A stretch of DNA of 64,000 nt from Codonopsis lanceolata (GCA_013146195.2 CM028378.1:41700925-41764924); one strand, 5' to 3'; shown: positions 1 through 10,695, counted from the stretch's first letter. Translations and numbers: made by a program. The notes: a model not told the origin generated them from the letters alone.

Positions 1-960
1 ATTAATGGTCTCGGCAATGAGTTGAATACGCTTGATCAACGATTCACCAAACCATTTTGTGTATGAACATGGGCTACCGGATGTTCAACATCGCCCCTAT
101 TGCCATACAATAATCATTGAATGCTTGAGATGTAAATTCACCAAAGATTATCAAGTCTCACTTTCTTGATCATATAACTGGGAATTGTGCTCTCACTTGA
201 TTATTTGTGCAAGGAATTTGGCAAATGCCGTGATACGAGTTGATAATAGACATACGTGCGACCATTTGCTAGAAGCATCAATCAATACCATAAAGTATTG
301 GAATGGTCCACTTAGTGGATGGATAGGTCCACATATATCACCCTCGAATTTGCTCCAAAAACGATGGTGATTCATATCCAACTTTAGTTGGTGATGGTCT
401 AATTATCAACTTTCCTTGAGAACAAGCCTCACAAAGGAGTTCATTAGATTGAAAAATCTTCGGTTTTTCAATGGATGACCACTAGAATTCTCTATAATTC
501 TACGCATCATTATTGATCCCGATGCCCCAATCTATCATGCCAAGCTTTAAATGTTTCAAGAAACTTCGTGTTTATCAGAGAATATGATTCAAATATTCTT
601 ATGATTGTACTATACAATCCGATGATAGAGATGGCAATTTCTCCAATATACACTTGCTTCCTGAAGTGTTTGAGGTAATGCAAAGATATTCATCATTCCT
701 CTTATTCATAGTCTCAATATGATATCCATTCGCATTTAATGTCTTTGAAACTTAACAAGTTTCTTTGAGACTTAGGAGAGAATAATGCATTATTTATCAT
801 AAATTTCGTACTCCGTGCATTAGAAAATTGCCTTGCCAAATCCTTCAATTATTTTGGCATTACAGATATAGTGTTGACATTAGCATTGTCAATTTTAGAT
901 AAGAAAAATATTTCTTATTTTTAAGTATGGTATGCGTAGTAGCTATCCGCAAGACATAAA
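1..960 (-). pseudogene. copia pol fragment: protease remnant and integrase
   Basis: Minus-strand reading gives a protease-like CLADS at about 926-912, then an ALFSPKSQRNLLSFKDI block typical of the segment before integrase, and a GAG-pre-integrase block. The integrase core begins at 381 with GDICGPIHPLSGPFQYFMV and the downstream HVCLLSTR block. At least five stops or frameshifts interrupt it. The integrase catalytic triad cannot be followed because the frame breaks and the window ends. Confidence 0.82.
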
Positions 961-1289
961 TCTCCTCCTTGAATTTTGGATTCGGCATATTTGTGATCTA
1001 TTTCAATATGAAAGAAAGTAAAATAAGATGAATAAATATGATAACACATTGAATGCAAAATGCATATATAAACTTTATTGTAAGCATGCTAGTATACATA
1101 GAAAAAGTATAATGTTCCTACATAACAACATGTTACTTATTCCACTTTTATCTTAAACTCTGACCATAGCTTCATTCCTATGTTCATTTATTGTTCATGA
1201 CCAATATCATCACTAATGGTATTGGTCATGTCGACGCGCCATATCACCGAAATCAAAATGAAGATCTTCAGATCATTTTCAAGGAAATT

Positions 1290-2252
1290 TGTCTCTACAT
1301 TCTTTCCTTTTGTGTGATCTCTCATAAAGATCAACTAGATGTTTGGTCGCCGGCATGGCGTGCTCTGGCCTGTCATGCCACACCTAAAACATGAACTCTC
1401 TTCATTGTTTGGACGCACATTTTGCCTACTCGAGGAGGTGTTTCTATCATCATCTCTGCTCCACTTCGTGGCGAGAGGAATTTCCATTATACTGATGATG
1501 ATGATGGCGATTTAAAGTTATTTCGCCCGCGGCCTCTTCCTCGGCCTTGATTTCGACCACGACCCGGCCTTGTCCATGATTTCCTTGGCCTCGACCACGA
1601 CCGCGACCACGACCACTACCACGCCCACGCCTGCCTTCATCATACATAGTCCCATTCGTTCAGGAATGGGCCGAACCGCTTGGCCGAGATTCATGATTCT
1701 TCATTAGAATCTCATTATTCTGCTCACCTACAAGTAGGCAAGAGATCAATTCGAGTACCTTTTAAAACCCTTCTCTCGATATTGCCGCCGCAGAGCATAT
1801 TCGAGGCATGAAATGTGGAGAAAGTCTTCTCCAACATATCATATTCAAGTGATGGTTTCCCCACATAATTTCAACTGTGAGGTTATTCTATACATCATTG
1901 AACTATATTCATTAATGGTTTTAAAATCTTGTAGGCGGATATGAATCCAATCATAGTGTGCTTGGGAGAATGACCGCTCTCAAATGGTCATATCTTTCGC
2001 TCAAACTCTCCCAAAAGACGAGTGGATCATTCACCGTGAGGTACTCCATCTTTAGGTCCTCGTGGACGTGGTGTCGTAGGGAAAATCATGGCTTGAGCCC
2101 GTTGTTGATTACTTATCCATTCACTATTACTTTGTTGGATAGTATTTTCGAGGCTTCGCGGCTGTGTGGGTTTCGCATCTATTTTCCAAGACATATAGTT
2201 TTTCCCAGCTTATGTCGAGCCTTTCAAATTCAAGCTTAGCAATGTTTGCCAT
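1290..2252 (-). pseudogene. copia gag pseudogene
   Basis: Translation from 2252 gives MANIAKLEFERLDIS, a good match to the conserved start of this copia gag class. Further on, after several frameshifts, MLEKTFSTFHASN (about 1833-1795) and an Arg/Gly-rich stretch of RGRGRG type (about 1645-1555) are recognisable. A damaged zinc knuckle, CFRCGMTGQSTPC, follows near 1390-1350 and lacks the His of the CCHC motif. The product would have been the capsid/nucleocapsid protein. It is not translatable as one chain. Confidence 0.8.
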
Positions 2253-3191
2253 TTGTGAAGAAAAACTATAAAAATGAAACATATATATATTAATAAAATG
2301 ATGACATGGAAATTTTATTCATACGATAATCAATCAAGACATGTTAAAATGTATGTTGAAAGCTATTGTAATTGCTAAAGACATACATGATACAAAGAAG
2401 GATAATAAAATCTCAAAATCATTTGGAGGAATTCAAGAACAAAACCATTGCAAGGCATGCAATAACAAGTATGATAATAATCATCAACATTGAGGAAACA
2501 TTTTGTAGAAGAAGATATGATATTGAGAGTTTGTAAGGAGATAGTAAAAATGTGAGTAATCTATTAAAATGTTACGGTATATATGGAGAGAAAATGACCG
2601 CTTATGACCGTTAACTAGCCGCCTTATTACCGTTAGAGGAGATAAATAAAAATCAAGAACTCAGCCGTTATATAGCCGTTATAGGATAGGGGGTAAAAAT
2701 GTAAAAATTCTGATTTAATAGAATTGCATTTATATTATGAATAAATATAAAACTTATTAGGAGCAATAAATAAAATAACTCCGCATTAATATTTGTCACC
2801 AACTTTATACAGCCTATTATATAGCATACATATATATTCACGCCACGCTACTTCCAAGCCTTTCGTGGGTGTTTGTAAGTCAAGAATAAATATATATGTA
2901 TATAAAGTTAGTCATATATATAGAATTGAAATATATGTATATATATAAATATTCGCTTTATAGCTTGGGGTTGTTTCCGCACAAGCATCAACGAATATAT
3001 ATATTATGCGTTAAATAATAAATTATTATTTTTATCTCACCATATATTATCGACGGTGGCTCACCAACCTTTTCTTAATAATGGTGATATACGATATATA
3101 TTGAAGTAAAAAAAGACATAATATAAATAATATATCGGTAGAAAATTTTACCGATTGGGATTGTTAACAAGAACAATCGTGGCCGATAACG
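2253..3191 (-). other. copia 5' leader, noncoding
   Basis: About 0.94 kb between the LTR edge and the gag start. It is AT-rich with many TATATA runs and contains no supported gene. The length is long for a copia leader, so a small unrecognised insertion is possible. Confidence 0.5.
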
Positions 3192-3404
3192 TGTTATAAA
3201 GTAACCACAAAATAACGAAGAGTATGAGAGAAAGAGAGAGAGAGAGAATTTATTCGGAGGAAATTACCGTGATCGAATGAATGTGCCGCTTTCTCAGATT
3301 TATAACCCGAGCAAAGAAAGCACCACAAAGGAGAAAAAAGAATACAATGTAATAACTATGTTCACCTACACCCTATGCATAGGCCTTTGACTAATTTCAT
3401 AACA
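3192..3404 (-). repeat. 5' LTR of the copia element (213 bp)
   Basis: On the minus strand the LTR begins TGTTAT (3404-3399) and ends ATAACA (3197-3192), a 6-bp terminal inverted repeat with the usual TG...CA ends. A TATA-like TTATAAAT lies at about 3305-3298. The inner boundary is followed by CGTTATCGGCCACG, which occupies the primer-site position but is not the common initiator-Met site TGGTATCAGAGC. Confidence 0.75.
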
Positions 3405-3804
3405 TTTATTTTAAATTTTAAGGCTTTATTTGGCGAAAATAAATTTTAGGGCTTTTTTATGAAATTACAAAATTTGTATGTTTATAATGAAATACAATTG
3501 GCCAATGCCAGCATCTCAAAGAACCGCTACCATTTAACCGATTAAATGGACGAGAGGTTCTAATTGAAACATAAAAAATAGTTTTTAATGTTCTATAAAC
3601 AATTGTCAGGGTTCAATTTGCAATACCTAAAATAGGTCGAGATTTTTTATGCAATTATCCCAAAGATATTCGAGGACAATAAAATCAGGTATGTTAACAC
3701 AAACCACAATTTATCGACCATGACGTCCTCGAACAAGATAAACCTTTGAAAGAGTCAAGCCAGCCTGGATTGTTGAGGACAATAAACAAGAATAGTTGTT
3801 GTAC
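3405..3804. other. gene-free AT-rich spacer
   Basis: Sequence between the copia LTR and the promoter of the small cysteine-rich gene. No coding similarity, tRNA-like boxes or terminal repeats were seen. Confidence 0.5.
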
Positions 3805-3812
3805 TATATAAG
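3805..3812 (+). promoter_or_regulatory. putative TATA box
   Basis: TATATAAG lies 128 bp upstream of the ATG at 3940, a reasonable place for a plant core promoter with a roughly 100-nt 5' UTR. Transcription was not shown. Confidence 0.4.
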
Positions 3813-3939
3813 ATGTTCATATTCCAACATTCAATCACTTATAACTTATGCAAAACATCATCAAAAATATTAAATATCCGAGGCCGAGGGAAGACTTTGA
3901 AGACAAAAACCAACAGGGGGAAGGGGAGGATAGATTAAT

Positions 3940-4128
3940 ATGTGCTACCAGGAGGAGTGTTCTACTTGTGGGAAGACCACCTGGGGTGGCTGTGGTCGAC
4001 ATGTACCTTCCGTCTACAAGCGAATTCCACAAGGCCAACACTGCCAGTGCAAGGGTTGGCCCGGAGTCAAACCCGGCGATGATTCAGCTGTCAGCAAGGA
4101 TTCGGGCTCCTTCTGTACTATCCTTTGA
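3940..4128 (+). CDS. small cysteine-rich conserved protein (62 aa)
   Basis: A complete 62-residue single-exon frame. The N-terminal half has a CxxxxCxxC spacing followed by GKTTWGGCGRHV, then VYKRIP and HCQCKGWPG, and it ends in CTIL. From memory, this MCY..CxxCGKxTWxGCGxHV pattern belongs to a short uncharacterised protein family found in plants and fungi; the six or more cysteines suggest metal binding, which is inference. There is no signal peptide or membrane segment. Support for a real gene: the pattern is intact, a TATA-like box lies upstream, and AATAAA follows at 4226. The upstream reading frame from 3848 is in another frame and looks like 5' UTR. Confidence 0.72.
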   Translation: MCYQEECSTCGKTTWGGCGRHVPSVYKRIPQGQHCQCKGWPGVKPGDDSAVSKDSGSFCTIL

Positions 4129-4225
4129 GATTAAGATACATCCACCTCTATCAATTGTACAATTGCAGATTTGCAGCTAGCTTGCTTTTGATTATCTCGA
4201 TCAAAAAAAGAATGGTTGTATGATC

Positions 4226-4231
4226 AATAAA
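4226..4231 (+). terminator. polyadenylation signal AATAAA
   Basis: AATAAA lies 98 bp after the stop codon of the small cysteine-rich gene, in the expected position for 3'-end formation. Confidence 0.45.
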
Positions 4232-4575
4232 GAATATGGATGGGGTTGCTTTTCTACGTTTATCGTTTATCGATTGATTGAAAGTTGTTGTTCAACATAA
4301 TTTCTAAAGTATATATAGCGTAAAAGGTTACTTGCAATCACATGCCTTGGTGATAGTCTGAGACTCTGAGTTATGAAAGGGTATCATCTAGATTCTAGAC
4401 TCTTTAAGAAAACCCAGCAATTAGGCACACAGATACTAAAGTTTCTGCCTCCATTTTTTGATCTTTCGCATTGGATTTTAGGGATGCAACTGATTTGAAA
4501 TGCTAAAATTTAGTAATCTGGGTTGTGCGTTATCCTGGATGGTGAGTTCATTTGGACCGGACAAAGCTTATTGAG

Positions 4576-5404
4576 AAAATTGTTGGCCAGTACCATCTGT
4601 GGAGTTTGTAATCGCTGCGGTCCTCTTTTTTTTTTTCACCGCATAAGTTCACTTTCATAAAGTTGTTCCTGCAATGCTCTCCCGCCCCCATCAAACTGGA
4701 GACTGATGCTCCCAGGTGCAAGCTCACTCTGTTTTCACACCATCGTCATCTCTTTCCTCGGTCAACATAAAACCTTGCCAATGACTCTTCCTGCTTCCAT
4801 CGACTACTATAAATTTCTCTTAACTACTCCCTCATCCAAGTTCACCAGATTAATTGCCTCCTGCTAACATAGTGTAATACCTCATTTCACATCGGGTAAG
4901 TGTGGGAATTGTGTTTGATTTATAAGGTGACTTACACACTACTTCTGGGCGCTAACAACATTCATGGACAGTGGGCTTAAGCACCCAAGGTGTTGCGTAC
5001 TTAGTGGACCAGTATGCCAGCTACACGTTGCGAACCGGACTTTCGGGCTCGAGGCGTTATAGATAGATTATAATCCGTCGACACAAGAGATTACTCTGCG
5101 AAAAAAAAAACATGATCAACAAGAGGGATAGGCTGTGGGTTTCAATGTTGGCTTCTACTCGCGACAAAGTTACGATCAAAGGAGTTCATTCTAATTCTAA
5201 TGTTCAAATATGCAGCTCAATTCCTAGGCATTAATATTGTGGATGCATCGCGATGCATATAATATTGCATAAAAATCATAATCGTCATTAAATTTTATGC
5301 ATCGCATTACACAATGCATGAAGGAAGCTTTACGCGTGCATATTCAGTTCGTTAAGTATCGTAGTTTTTTTTGTCTCTAAAATATCTTTCTCCTGTTAAA
5401 TAAA
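4576..5404. mobile_element. family T MULE-like element, copy T0
   Basis: The left arm at 4576-4680 resembles other family T left arms: a GGCCAGTACC block, then AATCGCTGCGGTCC, a T run and a CCGCATAAGT segment. The right end (about 5245-5390) has GCATCGCGATGC palindromes and a worn right-arm motif, and the next copy begins at about 5406. An LTR-like insertion lies at 4873-5061. Confidence 0.55.
4873..5061 (+). repeat. solo LTR of a TRIM-like element
   Basis: The 189-bp segment starts TGTAATACCTC and ends GAGGCGTTATA, which are imperfect inverted repeats. It is flanked by CATAG and GATAG, a near-perfect 5-bp target duplication. TTCACATCGG at about 4885 resembles the plant snRNA upstream sequence element, and TTTATAAGG follows about 25 bp later, as in many TRIM LTR promoters. 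No coding capacity. Confidence 0.55.
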
Positions 5405-5405
5405 G

Positions 5406-6366
5406 TGAATAATTGTCGACCGGTACCATTTTGTGAAATAGTAACCGCTACAGTCCATTTCCTTTTTATTCAACCAGTTAAGTGTTTTTTCATAAATTTG
5501 TTCCAAAAATATATCCTTTTTGCTTCCATGCTCTCTTTTAGCGTATCTCGAATTCAAATTTGTTTACTTTCTCTCTGTCTCTTCTTTGCACTTTTTTTTT
5601 TCTCTCTCTCTCTCTGTTTTGCATTTCCGGTTAACAATTCCGATAAAGAGGCTGCTTCAAAATCATCTTCTAAGATGTTTTTTATGATTAAGAAGATACA
5701 TTTTCTGATTACGTATCATTTTCGATTCTGTCTCTTTCATGTATTTCTATCGTAAGTAGATTTCGTATTAGTCCAAATTAATTCTTTATGTTGATTCCAC
5801 TATTTCAGTATGAGCTTCGTTGCCTATGATGTGGGCGTCGTTTCCTATGATGTGAGAGTCGTTTTGGCTATGTCCAATGTTTTTCCTTGGGCTATGATGC
5901 TTAGTTTCCTTAGGCTATAATGTGGATGTCATTTGGGCAATGGCCAATGTTTTTCCCTGGGATATGATGTGGGCGTCGTTTGGGCAGTTGCCTATTATAT
6001 GGGCGTCGTTGCCTATTAAGTGGACGTCGTTTGGGCAGTTGCCTATGATGCTTAGTTTCCAAACCTGCCTCTGATGTAGGCATCGTTACGTATGATGTGG
6101 GCGTCGTTTGGGCAGTGGCCAATGTTCAAATTTTGAGCGAAGCCTAATGTTTTGAGCGATGCCCAATGTTTTGCCTATGATGTGGGTGTCATGGCCTATG
6201 ATGTAGGCGTCGTTTGGACAGTCGCCAATGTTCAAATTTTGAGCGATGCCCAATGTTTTTCATTGCGAGACCCAACGTTAGGCAATGGCTTTGTCCGTCC
6301 GCCTTTCCTTCATTAAGGTATTTTCATTATTTTCTCCTCAAAAGTGTATTGTAATGGTTTAAAACA
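5406..6366. mobile_element. family T element, copy T1
   Basis: The left arm at 5406-5470 has ATAATTGTCGACCGG, then TAACCGCTACAGTCC. The right arm (6300-6366) is the reverse complement of the inner arm: TCATTAAGGT, CCTCAAAAGTG, GTAATGG. The interior carries the GGCGTCG repeat array. The right terminus is cut short where the next copy begins. Confidence 0.65.
5810..6290. repeat. GATGTGGGCGTCGTT tandem array
   Basis: About ten degenerate units of roughly 25-45 bp containing ATGATGTGGGCGTCGTT and GGGCAGTGGCCAATGTT. Short frames across it are products of the repeat and are not genes. Confidence 0.75.
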
Positions 6367-7620
6367 ATGATTAATTGCGGGCTGGTACCTTTTGGTGAAA
6401 ATATAACCGCTACAGTGCCATCTTTTTTTCACAACTGCATAAGTCCATTTTCGTTAATTTCTACCTAAAATACCCCTCCTTCTCCTCCCATCCTTCCTTC
6501 TCCATAATTCCATGGCAAGATGTGCCCCTAGTTGATCCTCTTTTTTTAATAGCCCTTGAAAGCTTTCCTAAACCAAAAATTAAGGGGGCAATGCAAGTCA
6601 CATGCTTGTAGAAGCACAGGGAGACTTCCAGCAATCATAAACTCCTTTTCTTTACCTCCACGATAGAGACTTGACTAATTTCCATCAAATCGTATATCAG
6701 GTATCGTCTCTTTTGTTTCCCTGTGTCAAGCACAGTATCAATTATCATCTCCCCATCAAGTAGTGTAAAGCATAGTTATGTCAGATTAGAAAAAACTAAC
6801 ACCAGTCTCTTACAATAGGATATACGATACAAGAAGGCTTGAAAGTGGGTAACGTTGCCTTCGATATGGGCACCGTTACCTCCGATGTGGGCGTCGGTTG
6901 TTGCGATGTTGGCGTCGATTGTTGTGATTCTTGCGTCGATGGTGCAAATGGGTTTATTTTGACTTCCATGCTAATGTAAATCTTGGAATATACTCTTTTT
7001 CTGATTACAAGCACAAAATCTAAAGTAAAACCTACAACAGGTCATTGTTGCATACAAAGGTGGGTGGAGAACAAGAGATAGAAGGTGACTTATTGTCTAT
7101 TTATGTACCATCTTTTTCTTTGAGGGAAGACAAACGGTGCGAAGGCAGCAGACAAATGATGCCCATTTTTTCCATGCGACGCCCAAATTTTGGGTAGTAT
7201 CTTTTGCATTGTAATGCCCGATTTTTTTCCTTGCGACGCCCAAATTTGGACTGTACCATCTTTTTCTTTGAGGGAAGGCAAACGGTACAAAGGCAGTATA
7301 CAAACGATGCCCAATTTTTTTCCATGCAACGCCCAAATTTTGTGTAGTGGCTTTTGCATTACGACGCCCAAAATTTTGAGCGATGCCTAATTTTTTTCCT
7401 TGCGACGCCCAAATTTGAACTGTGCCTTTGTCCGCGCGCCTTTCCTTTATTAAGGGTATCTTCATCATTTTTCCTCCAAAAATGTACTTTAGTAGTTTAA
7501 AACAAATATAAGAGATTTTTCTGGTTATAATTCTATCACATGGGACCGGCCCGGTTATCATATTAGGGACTTTTCCAGTTAACATTTCTCCACAGGAACC
7601 GACCTCGTTATCTCCTCAAA
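6367..7620. mobile_element. family T element, copy T2
   Basis: The left arm at 6367-6475 has AATTGCGGGCTGGTACC, then TAACCGCTACAGTGCC. The right arm at 7440-7500 is its inner complement (TTATTAAGGGTATC, CTCCAAAAATG). It is followed by two terminal motifs, GGGACCGGCCCGG at about 7543 and GGAACCGACCTCG at about 7595, about 52 bp apart. Confidence 0.65.
7150..7430. repeat. GCGACGCCCAAATTTT array in T2
   Basis: About seven units with TGCGACGCCCAAATTTTG or GATGCCCAATTTTTTTCC. The core is the reverse complement of the GGCGTCG core of T1. The same element also has forward GGCGTCG units at 6850-6945, so the interior is itself an inverted arrangement. Confidence 0.7.
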
Positions 7621-7627
7621 AAAAGTA

Positions 7628-8990
7628 GGAATAATTGCGGGTCGGTCCACTTCTCAAAATTTTAATTCGCTATAGTACCCTTTTTTTAATCGGAAAAGAA
7701 CACTTTTTGGGGCGAAATGACTGCGATACCCTTAATGAGCGTCAGGCTCGCTACAAAAATGCATCGTGATTCAAAAAAATTATGTATCACGATTCAAAAA
7801 GTTATATACTACGATTCAAAAAATTGTGTATCGCGATTCAAAAAAAAAAGAGTAAAGCCTACTCTCACAACTAGTGTACGGAAATTCAAGGAAGAAAGAT
7901 GGATTCGACATTCAAGGGGGGTCTTCTGTCCTCGTCACTCGTCAGTCCATGTAGTGGTGACAGAAGAAGAAAATGATTTAATTGTGAAATCTAAATCAAA
8001 AAAGCAGACCATTCACCCACCAGTGCAAAAATGACAAGATGGTTGAGTATGCAGGTCCCCCACTTTATTCATCATACTCCATTGCTCTCTCCTCATTTTG
8101 TACATGAACTATTCACCCACAAGTAGAAAAATCCAAGTCCAAATTTCTATTGAGATCTTCCACGACATTGTATAGTTAAAAAAACTCATATCTGGAATTA
8201 TCATACACACATTGACAAGCACAAACCCAGATCTGGAATGATCAAACCCATATCTAGAATTTTTCATCTTTTTTTGCAAAAAGGAAGCCCTCTGTTTTAT
8301 CGAAGAAGACACAAAACCAGATTTGGAAATCAATGACAATAATTGCGTCTAGGTTGATAATATGTATCGCGGTTCAAAATTTTAATTTATGAATCGCAAT
8401 TCAAAAATCTATGGATCACGTTTCAAAAAGTTATGCTCACTCCTTCATCACTAATCGTGATCTTGACGTTGATCGTCGCCGTAACACCTCTGTCTCCTAT
8501 CGTGGAGCATGATTTCTTTTCAGGTGAATAAACTCTTGTGCTAATCCTTTACTTGATTGCTCGTCATATTTGTAATCTGATTTCTTTTCACGTGAATAAA
8601 CTACGTAATTTGGTTTTATTTCATTGATCAATATGCCTTGCTTTATATTTCCTTTTTTAATCTTTAGTTTTAATTGTGAAACCGAGTGAATGTATTTTTG
8701 ATTTCGGTTCTCGTTTTGTTGAGAAATCTATTTATGTCATTGATGGAAGCAGTAAGCTTGGTCGCTTATGAGCATTTACTCTGTTTTGCTACAGTTGTAT
8801 TTTCTCCAGATATAAATTTGTCTTTGATTCAATGGTCGATCTCTGTTTCGTTGTACAACAATGGTGATTTTCGAATCAAAAGTGTGTTGTTGGAGCTGTT
8901 GAATGAGACGATGAAATTTTCGAACAATGTTTCGAAAAAAGATCTTTTGCGGTTGAAAAAAGAAGGAAAAATTACAAGCCGATATATTTT
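7628..8990. mobile_element. family T element, copy T3
   Basis: The left arm at 7628-7760 is one of the clearest: AATTGCGGGTCGGTCC, a TTAATTCGCTATAGTACC block, CACTTTTTGGGGCGAAATGA, and GATACCCTTAATGAG. The right arm at 8895-8990 (GACGATGAAATTTTCG, CTTTTGCGGTTGAAAAA) mirrors the left arm of copy T9. No transposase was found. Confidence 0.6.
7755..7840. repeat. ATCGCGATTCAAAAA array
   Basis: Four units of about 26 bp with cores ATCGTGATTCA, ATCACGATTCA, CTACGATTCA and ATCGCGATTCA. More copies occur at 8350-8440. The variants differ mainly at CpG positions. Confidence 0.75.
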
Positions 8991-9000
8991 TTAAAACATG

Positions 9001-9506
9001 TTCTCAAATAAATCTAACTATTTTTTGGACATATCTTTTAGGTAAAATTTTCGGGCGAAAGTATATCACCGTCCTTTATTTTCCCAACTCATCTTAATCT
9101 CCAAAATTCAAACCAGGAAACACATTCACAAACCAAAATTTCCACCCAAATATCTGTTATTCATTGTTCGTGACTTCGAAAAAATCAAATCAATTGAATC
9201 AGGAAAGACCACCAAAGGTACCGGAAGAAGGAAATGTGGAGAAAGAAAGAAGTCGGTGACGAAGTCCACCAAGGTCGGCCTTTAGTTTCCCATCGGCAGA
9301 ATCACCAGGTTTCTCTAAAAGGGCCGATACGCTCAGCGAACTAGCTCCGGCGCTCCCATTCACATATTAGTTCCGCAAATCACCACCATTTTTTCTCCGA
9401 TCCAACCGTTTTCCCCGTCTCCATTTCTTTCTTTCTCTCTAGATTTTTCTATCTCTCTCTAAAAAAATTATAATTCTCTTCAATAGGGTTAGGGTTTTTG
9501 GCCAAT
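9001..9506 (+). other. captured promoter/5' UTR-like sequence
   Basis: About 0.5 kb of mixed-composition sequence ending in pyrimidine-rich, CTCTCTCT-type leader sequence just before the VAMP72 start. It probably came with the captured gene. No decisive TATA box was identified. Confidence 0.35.
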
Positions 9507-9698
9507 ATGGGGCAACAATCATTGATCTACAGCTTTGTGGCACGGGGGACGGTGATCCTTGCAGAGTACACGGAGTTCACCGGGAATTTCACGAGCATCG
9601 CTTCTCAGTGTCTTCAGAAGCTACCCGCTACCAACAAAAAATTCACCTACAATTGCGATGGCCACACCTTCAACTACCTCGTTGAAAATGGATTTACT
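9507..9698 (+). pseudogene. VAMP72-type R-SNARE, first exon fragment
   Basis: The frame starts MGQQSLIYSFVARGTVILAE and continues through FTGNF, SQCLQKLP, KFTYNCDGHTFNYLVENGFT. This is the N-terminal half of the longin domain of plant VAMP721/722-type synaptobrevins, which act in vesicle fusion at the plasma membrane and cell plate. Coding stops being VAMP-like right after NGFT, where the first exon normally ends. The expected GT donor is not present (the sequence reads TTTACTGATT), and no later longin, SNARE or membrane-anchor exon was found. The start is the ATG giving MGQQ. It is a captured or broken first exon. Confidence 0.82.
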
Positions 9699-10695
9699 GA
9701 TTATTCATCGCTAGATTTCGTTCAGTTTCTAATTGAATCGATTTATGTTTTTCCAATCTATCTTTTTTATTGAGTGATTCGTTTAATTGTTGTTATATAA
9801 ATAAGTTCATATTTGTATAGATCTTTTTAGTTTCGTTTAGATTGGGGAGGAAATGCTTTTAATGCAAAATCCATTATTTGTCAGATTAAGGATCCTAACA
9901 ATTATAGGAATTGCGGATTTGTGATGATAATATAATATATTTTGTGTTGGAATTATCTCTATGGAGTTGGGTAGACCTCGAGAATTGTTTTTGTTGTTCC
10001 CATTTCTAATATTTTTGGGGAATGAATGATTGTTTGTTATTGACGAAGATTTTGGTTTTATGTTCATTAAGAAGATTTGTGGGGTCTTTATTTGGATTCG
10101 TGTTGCATGGGTTTGATGTGTTTTGTTGGTACAATACTGTCTGTCCCTGTTTATTTTGGGTTTGTGGAAATAGAAATATAAGAAATTAAACTCGCTCATA
10201 GGTCCTGTGTTGGTGCATATGAGATAGTTGCAATTATGCATAGCTGGTCAAATCCTTTCTCATTGAGCCACGCCTGTGCTGCTTTGCCTATCCTTGCCAG
10301 TCCATGGCTTTGGAGATTTGCTAAATGTACAGTTCACTGGTTCAAAGTTGGTTAAATAGTATGGTTGCCTAGACCAAATTTCACAATTGTCCTAGATGGC
10401 CTTGACTATGAAACAATTAATGTTGACCCTGGTAATGCTCTAAGTTGGTGGTAAATCATTAGTATGTGTATAATTCTTAGGTGATACTTTTCCTTGAATA
10501 TGAAACAATTAATGTTGACCCTGGTAATGCTCTAAGTTGGTGGTAAATTCTTAGGTGCTACTTTTCCTTATTAACCATTTTCGTGGATGATTGTTTGTGC
10601 TTCTGTTTTTTTCCTAAATCCTAAAACCTATTCTTTGTCTATTGATGCTCCTTGAGTTTGTTAGTTGTAACTAGTAATGCTCCTACACTCTGCAG
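9699..10695 (+). other. intron-like sequence between captured exons
   Basis: T-rich noncoding DNA ending in a good 3' splice site (CTACACTCTGCAG at 10683-10695). It includes a tandem duplication of about 92 bp (10405-10480 and 10497-10570) sharing GAAACAATTAATG and CTAAGTTGGTGGTAAAT. The first part probably derives from a VAMP72 intron and the last part from the SKU5-like gene; the junction cannot be placed. Confidence 0.45.

Larger units (their letters stand above)
1..3404 (-). mobile_element. Ty1/copia retrotransposon, 5' part, decayed
   Basis: The element is read on the minus strand and runs off the left edge of the window. Going down in coordinate it shows an LTR (3404-3192), a primer-site-like junction, a leader, gag (from 2252), protease remnants near 960-900, GAG-pre-integrase and the start of integrase (381-1). 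Stops and frameshifts occur throughout, so it cannot be autonomous. The order gag, protease, integrase is the copia order. The rest of integrase, RT, RNase H and the 3' LTR would lie left of base 1. Confidence 0.88.

Noticed and set aside
1450..1647. Arg/Gly-rich 65-aa frame as a separate RNA-binding gene
   Set aside because: It is the C-terminal basic stretch of the copia gag, in line with gag matches on either side.
4873..5061. Cassandra-type element with 5S rRNA
   Set aside because: No 5S rRNA A/C-box sequence was found in the unit.
7097..7585. 162-aa minus-strand frame
   Set aside because: Repeat-encoded; the sequence is the CGACGCCCAAA array and a family T arm.
8686..8994. 102-aa frame as a gene
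   Set aside because: Its end lies in a family T right arm and no family resemblance was seen in the rest.
9837..10241. 134-aa minus-strand frame
   Set aside because: It lies antisense to the intron-like region and has low-complexity Asn/Ile-rich content.
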